Positions 60,355 through 64,000 of a DNA stretch of 64,000 nt are shown here, in pieces. The notes beneath the pieces are model-generated. The model did not search any database and was not told where the DNA came from. It worked only from the letters and a program-made list of their open reading frames with translations. This stretch comes from Halobacillus ihumii (GTDB lineage Bacteria; Bacillota; Bacilli; Bacillales; Halobacillaceae). Within the stretch, counting starts at the first letter, position 1; every line of letters begins with the position of its first letter. The translations under genes were made by a program, and so were the position numbers. The stretch is from assembly GCF_902726645.1 (NCBI RefSeq), contig NZ_CACVAO010000001.1:3296636-3360635 (forward strand), given 5' to 3'.

Positions 60355-60822
60355 ATGGATGAACGATATTGGCTATGGATTAACCTTGGAGGAGTAAGCG
60401 CATTTGGATTGTTTATTTTGATCAGTCTATGTACAGCTATTAACGGACCTGCCCAGGGCGCCCTTGTTATTATCAGTGAGATCATCGCTTTACTTAGTTT
60501 TATTTTTGCTGGAGTGACGTTGTATTACATAAAAGATCGGCAGCGCTGGTTTGCGGTTTCGGTACTTTCGTTTATCGGTGTTTGGATCGCATTTGGAATC
60601 GGATACGAAGTTGGGGTAGACCAAGACACGAATAATGGCTGGATTTGGTTTTATTTATATTATGTTGTGTTTATTGCCAGCTTGGTCTTGCTGCGATATA
60701 GTTACGCCAAAATAAAAGGATTGTTTAAATTGGCGCCGGTATTTTTTATATTTTTTAATGCAATGCTGACTTTATACATGGTAACCATTCACATCTGGTT
60801 CATGCTTCCAACAAATGATTGA
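60355..60822 (+). CDS. Multi-pass hypothetical membrane protein
   Basis: 155 residues with about five hydrophobic segments (10-32, 35-55, 65-85, 97-117 and 125-148), short polar loops and few charges. No recognised domain. GGAAGGAG lies 8-9 nt before ATG 60355 and a terminator follows, so it is very probably a real gene. Stands between yhdB and the YhcN-like lipoprotein gene, possibly sporulation related by location only. Confidence 0.75.
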   Translation: MDERYWLWINLGGVSAFGLFILISLCTAINGPAQGALVIISEIIALLSFIFAGVTLYYIKDRQRWFAVSVLSFIGVWIAFGIGYEVGVDQDTNNGWIWFYLYYVVFIASLVLLRYSYAKIKGLFKLAPVFFIFFNAMLTLYMVTIHIWFMLPTND

Positions 60823-60827
60823 TCACA

Positions 60828-60861
60828 GCAGTCCTTTCCGGAAAGAAAGGGCTGTTTTTTT
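60828..60861 (+). terminator. Terminator of membrane protein gene
   Basis: CAGTCCTTTC pairs with GAAAGGGCTG (one wobble) around CGGAAA, then a T run. Confidence 0.85.
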
Positions 60862-60935
60862 ATTCGTTTAGGAAAATAATTCAGCAAAACCTTCCTTGCG
60901 CCTTGAAGAACTGTGAAATTACATCCATGCAAATT

Positions 60936-60965
60936 AGTATATAAGTTCTTTCAAGACACATACTA
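60936..60965 (+). promoter_or_regulatory. Sigma-G/F-like promoter of YhcN-like gene
   Basis: AGTATA (60936-60941), 17-nt spacer, CATACTA (60959-60965), the latter an exact match to the sigma-G -10 consensus. yhcN is a forespore gene in B. subtilis. Confidence 0.5.
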
Positions 60966-60993
60966 CAAATAAGCTTGGAAGGAGGAATACACC

Positions 60994-61593
60994 ATGAAAA
61001 TAAAAGCAGTTGCGCTTGGTCTGCTCGTTGCTTCTTCTCTTGTTGCTTGTCAAGCTGATGAAGAACAAGGTAATGGCAACAATGAAGGTGCTCAAAACAC
61101 GAGTTTTGAACGCATGGCTGACGATATGAATGACCAAGGAAATAATAACAATGCAAACCGCGACGATAATAACCGTATGGGTGATAACAACGATGACAAC
61201 CATATGGGAACTAGCAACGACAATAAGAATGGTGCTGACCAGCATGAGTATGATGTAGCGGAGAAAGCTGCGCAAAACATCGAAGCTAACGTGAAGGGCA
61301 TTAACGAAGCGTATGTGTTAACGACAAATGATAATGCCTACGTGGCAGCGGTTCTGGGTAACCAGAATGGTGAGGCGAAAACAGAAGTTAGTGACGAGGT
61401 GGAGAAGCAAATCACAAAAATTGTTAAGGGTGCAGATAAGGATATTAACAACGTGTATATTTCCACAAATCCGGACTTTGTTGACTTAACAAATAACTAC
61501 GTGGATGACGTAGGAAATGGTGAACCGATTCAAGGTTTTTTCCGTGAATTTGGCCGCATGACTGATCGTCTGTTTCCAGATGCACAGTCATAA
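60994..61593 (+). CDS. YhcN/YlaJ family sporulation lipoprotein
   Basis: 199 residues. Lipoprotein signal with lipobox SLVAC (C19); an Asn/Asp-rich low-complexity region (about 25-85), then the YhcN/YlaJ domain (about 90-190) with NIEANVKGINEAYVLTTNDN and VEKQITKIVKGADKDINNVY. YhcN-type lipoproteins belong to the inner spore membrane and influence germination or outgrowth. AAGGAGG precedes ATG 60994. Probably forespore expressed from the promoter at 60936; strong terminator follows. Confidence 0.9.
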   Translation: MKIKAVALGLLVASSLVACQADEEQGNGNNEGAQNTSFERMADDMNDQGNNNNANRDDNNRMGDNNDDNHMGTSNDNKNGADQHEYDVAEKAAQNIEANVKGINEAYVLTTNDNAYVAAVLGNQNGEAKTEVSDEVEKQITKIVKGADKDINNVYISTNPDFVDLTNNYVDDVGNGEPIQGFFREFGRMTDRLFPDAQS

Positions 61594-61597
61594 TATA

Positions 61598-61632
61598 AAC
61601 GGGATTCTCAGCCGAGAGAATCCCGTTTTTTT
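61598..61632 (+). terminator. Terminator of YhcN-like gene
   Basis: AACGGGATTCTC pairs with GAGAATCCCGTT around AGCCGA, then a T run. Confidence 0.92.
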
Positions 61633-61708
61633 ATGGAAAAAAAATGATATTTAAACACTTCCCCCTTCAGAATTGACCATTCCTCTTCTAATAAAGACAG
61701 TTACATTT

Positions 61709-61737
61709 TCATGTTCCTGGCTGTTCTTTCATATAGT
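61709..61737 (+). promoter_or_regulatory. Sigma-E-like promoter of spoVR
   Basis: TCATGTT (61709-61715), 14-nt spacer, CATATAGT (61730-61737). Each box differs from the sigma-E consensus by one or two bases. B. subtilis spoVR is a sigma-E gene. Confidence 0.5.
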
Positions 61738-61768
61738 AATGTAGGCAAAGCTTAAGGAGGGGGCATTT

Positions 61769-63190
61769 TTGAAACAAGAAGAACATCGTAATCTGGAAAA
61801 AGCGATACGAGAAATTACAGAAATTGCTGAAGGATTCGGACTCGATTTCTACCCGATGCATTACGAGGTATGTCCAGATGACATTATTTATACATTTGGT
61901 GCTTATGGGATGCCGACTCGGTTTTCGCACTGGAGTTTCGGAAAACAGTATTACAAAATGAAGCTGCAATATGATCTCGGGCTAAGTAAAATATACGAGC
62001 TTGTCATTAATTCTAATCCGTGTTACGCCTTTTTATTAAATTCAAATAGTCTGATTCAAAATAAACTGATTGTAGCTCACGTGCTAGCTCACTGTGACTT
62101 TTTCAAAAACAATGCGCGCTTTCAAAATACGAAGCGTGATATGGTGGAAAGCATGTCAGCTACAGCTGAGCGAATTACGGCGTATGAAAAATTATATGGA
62201 AAGGAAGAGGTCGAAGAATTCCTTGATGCTGTACTCGCGATTCAAGAGCATATTGACCCCTCACTTGTAAGGCCGAAGCTGTCCTGGAGTGTGAAAGAGG
62301 AGGCAGAAGAAGAGGAACTGAAGGGGCCAAAGAAACCGAGAACCCCCTACGATGATTTATGGAAAATCGGTGAATCGCCGGACCAACAGCCCGCTTTTAA
62401 AAAACGTAAAAAATTCCCGCCACAGCCGGAGAAAGACTTGCTTTTATTTATCGAAGAATTTAGTCGGGAACTGGACGATTGGCAGCGTGATATCTTAACG
62501 ATGATGAGGGAAGAAATGCTTTATTTCTGGCCGCAGATTGAAACGAAAATTATGAATGAAGGCTGGGCGTCGTATTGGCATGCGAGGATCCTAAGGGAGC
62601 TGGATTTGACGAGTGATGAGGTTGTGGACTTTGCGAATTTAAACGCGAGTGTTGTCCAGCCGTCTAAAACTCAGTTGAACCCCTATTACTTGGGATTGAA
62701 GATTTTTGAAGACATTGAAGAAAGGTATAATAATCCAACTGATGAGATGAAGAAGCATGGGATCGAGGAAGGAACAGGACGGGAGAAAATATTTGAGGTT
62801 CGAGAAATAGAGTCTGACCAGAGCTTTATTCGAAATTATTTAACAAAAGACTTAGTCAGACAGGAAGATATGTATTTATTTCAAAAGCAAGGACAGAAAT
62901 ATAAAATTACCGATAAAGATCATGAGTCCGTAAGAGATCAGTTAATTACGATGCGTGTCAATGGCGGCTTCCCTTATCTGACGGTCCAAAATGGCGACTA
63001 CATGAAAAATGGAGAGCTGTATTTGAAGCACCACTTTGAAGAGGTTGAGCTGGATATATCGTATTTAGAAAAAACGCTTCCTTATATTTATCAATTATGG
63101 GGGCGCCCTGTTCATATGGAAACCATCATCGAAGACCGCAACGTAGCCTTTAGTTACAGCGGCAAAAAGATCCAGAAGAAATATCTGTAA
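61769..63190 (+). CDS. spoVR: SpoVR family stage V sporulation protein
   Basis: 473 residues, usual length. The family hallmarks are visible: [49 protein letters not shown], and [19 protein letters not shown] with conserved W and H. Needed for spore cortex formation in B. subtilis; E. coli YcgB acts with YeaG and YeaH, the PrkA and YhbH homologues. The start is TTG 61769 behind AAGGAGGGGG; no ATG is better placed. A sigma-E-like promoter is directly upstream and a 28-bp perfect hairpin follows. Confidence 0.95.
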   Translation: MKQEEHRNLEKAIREITEIAEGFGLDFYPMHYEVCPDDIIYTFGAYGMPTRFSHWSFGKQYYKMKLQYDLGLSKIYELVINSNPCYAFLLNSNSLIQNKLIVAHVLAHCDFFKNNARFQNTKRDMVESMSATAERITAYEKLYGKEEVEEFLDAVLAIQEHIDPSLVRPKLSWSVKEEAEEEELKGPKKPRTPYDDLWKIGESPDQQPAFKKRKKFPPQPEKDLLLFIEEFSRELDDWQRDILTMMREEMLYFWPQIETKIMNEGWASYWHARILRELDLTSDEVVDFANLNASVVQPSKTQLNPYYLGLKIFEDIEERYNNPTDEMKKHGIEEGTGREKIFEVREIESDQSFIRNYLTKDLVRQEDMYLFQKQGQKYKITDKDHESVRDQLITMRVNGGFPYLTVQNGDYMKNGELYLKHHFEEVELDISYLEKTLPYIYQLWGRPVHMETIIEDRNVAFSYSGKKIQKKYL

Positions 63191-63210
63191 ATGATAAATT
63201 CCCAATAAAT

Positions 63211-63269
63211 CCAATAAAACCCACCTCAGGTCATCCAGAAACTGGATGACCTGAGGTGGGTTTTATTGG
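63211..63269. terminator. Long hairpin of the CCACCTCAGGTCATCCAG family after spoVR
   Basis: Perfect 28-bp arms (63211-63238 and 63242-63269) around an AAA loop, the core being CCCACCTCAGGTCATCCAG. Shares its core with 59896 and 28744. Confidence 0.88.
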
Positions 63270-63387
63270 GATATTGCCTGGGTATATTGTAGGGTATTGG
63301 TGAGATTTTTGATTTTGTTCCTATACGTTATAATTTTTTGGTAAACTAGTCGTTAAACAAGAAGTGAAACTTTAGGAGGTTAAAGTG

Positions 63388-64000
63388 ATGAGTGTATACG
63401 ATTATGTGCTGACCGAGTCCGATTTTGTTCATAAAGATGATTTGCAATACCCTTTTGAAGAAAGAGGTCTTCAATTTGGGGATGGAATATATGAAGTTAT
63501 TCGTGTTTATAATGGCAAGTATTATTTAATTGATGAACATGTGGACCGGCTGTACCGTTCAGCTGAAGCCGTCAAATTAAAGATGCCATTTGCAAAAGAG
63601 GAGATGTATCAACAGCTGGATGCACTGCTGCAGAAAAATCAAATTCAAAATGACGCTAAAGTGTATATGCAGATCACTCGTGGCTCAGCGCCGAGAGACC
63701 ATGTTTTCCCTCTTAACGTCAAGTCTAATTTGTATGCTTACGTTCAGGATCTGTCCAGAAAAATGGATTTTATGGCAGAAGGGGTATCCGCTATTACGAG
63801 ACCTGATATCCGCTGGGATTGGTGTTACATCAAAAGCCTGAATTTGCTGCCAAACGTAATAGCGAAGCAGGAAGCGAGTGAACAAGGCTGCTTTGAAGCG
63901 ATTCTTCATAAAGATGGGGAAGTGACAGAATGCAGTTCCTCGAATGTGTATCTAGTTCGTGATGGCAAAGTTTTCACATACCCTGCTAAAGAAAATATTC
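63388..64000 (+). CDS. dat: D-amino acid (D-alanine) aminotransferase, 5' part
   Basis: At least 204 codons, cut by the window end. Class IV PLP aminotransferase: LQFGDGIYEVIRVYNGKYY at 29-47, EHVDRLYRSA, RGSAPRDHVFP near 98-108, and the PLP lysine in IKSLNLLPNV near 146, followed by ECSSSNVYLVRDG. Interconverts D-alanine and D-glutamate for the cell wall. ATG 63388 follows TAGGAGG with 8-nt spacing. In B. subtilis dat (yheM) is near the yheI/yheH genes. Confidence 0.94.
   Translation, partial: MSVYDYVLTESDFVHKDDLQYPFEERGLQFGDGIYEVIRVYNGKYYLIDEHVDRLYRSAEAVKLKMPFAKEEMYQQLDALLQKNQIQNDAKVYMQITRGSAPRDHVFPLNVKSNLYAYVQDLSRKMDFMAEGVSAITRPDIRWDWCYIKSLNLLPNVIAKQEASEQGCFEAILHKDGEVTECSSSNVYLVRDGKVFTYPAKENI

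Noticed and set aside
63590-63841. 83-codon frame near the window end
   Set aside because: It is out of frame with the dat coding sequence, which has start, binding site and clear aminotransferase motifs.

Overview
The window reads as chromosomal DNA of a low-to-moderate GC, endospore-forming member of the Bacillaceae. The evidence is a trnD-like tRNA array behind an rRNA operon, a Spo0E-type phosphatase, a gerA-type germination operon, prkA, yhbH, spoVR and a YhcN/YlaJ lipoprotein, sigI-rsgI, LipM-type lipoate assembly, and blocks matching the Bacillus subtilis yhb-yhc-yhd-yhe region (queG, yhbB, trmL, prkA, yhbH, yhcX-yhcY-yhcZ, yhdB, spoVR, bmrC-bmrD). A halotolerant genus such as Halobacillus is a guess, not something the sequence proves.

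Layout. 1-1883: 3' end of 23S rRNA, 5S rRNA with its own promoter, and 15 tRNAs (Asn, Ser, Glu, Val, fMet, Asp, Phe, Thr, Tyr, Trp, His, Gln, Gly, Cys, Leu). 1968-2429: an integrase pseudogene beside tRNA-Leu. 2496-6637: small proteins, a Spo0E-like protein and a FUSC-type membrane protein. 6758-7127: tRNA-Gly preceded by a broken copy of itself. 7171-12424: ABC-class ATPase, queG, ogt, a perfect 21-bp repeat array, yhbB, trmL, and a 31-residue peptide. 12628-15672: a Gly/Tyr-rich protein, an acidic lipoprotein, lipA and lipM. 15873-24107: prkA, odhA-odhB and yhbH. 24422-28733: proC, the ydbS-ydbT pair and an NCS2 purine permease. 28776-32579: gerA-gerB-gerC type germination operon. 33006-44272: nucleoside transporter, aldehyde dehydrogenase, MATE pump, an orphan MurG paralogue, HelD, aldo/keto reductase, FAD monooxygenase. 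44365-51169: rlmN, two palindromic repeat elements, and bmrC-bmrD behind an elaborate attenuator, then an HtrA-like protease. 51543-64000: sigI-rsgI, redox and regulatory genes, yhcX-yhcY-yhcZ, sporulation genes, and the first part of dat.

Functional links. LipM and LipA make the lipoyl group that the nearby OdhB needs. PrkA, YhbH and SpoVR form a conserved functional triad; here they are at three separate places, yet each is preceded by a sigma-E-like promoter with the same 14-nt spacer. The germination operon and the YhcN-like gene have sigma-G-like promoters.

The most interesting signals are: (1) the bmrCD leader, where a 19-codon ORF ends in a 9-nt copy of the terminator's 3' arm and a second terminator appears wired to the first in the same way; (2) four intergenic arrays of 20- or 21-bp units that differ in sequence but share a two-helical-turn period; (3) a family of near-identical hairpins (CCACCTCAGGTCATCCAG) at unrelated gene ends; (4) a four-cysteine cluster in the YhcY sensor; (5) a truncated tRNA-Gly copy co-transcribed with the intact one.
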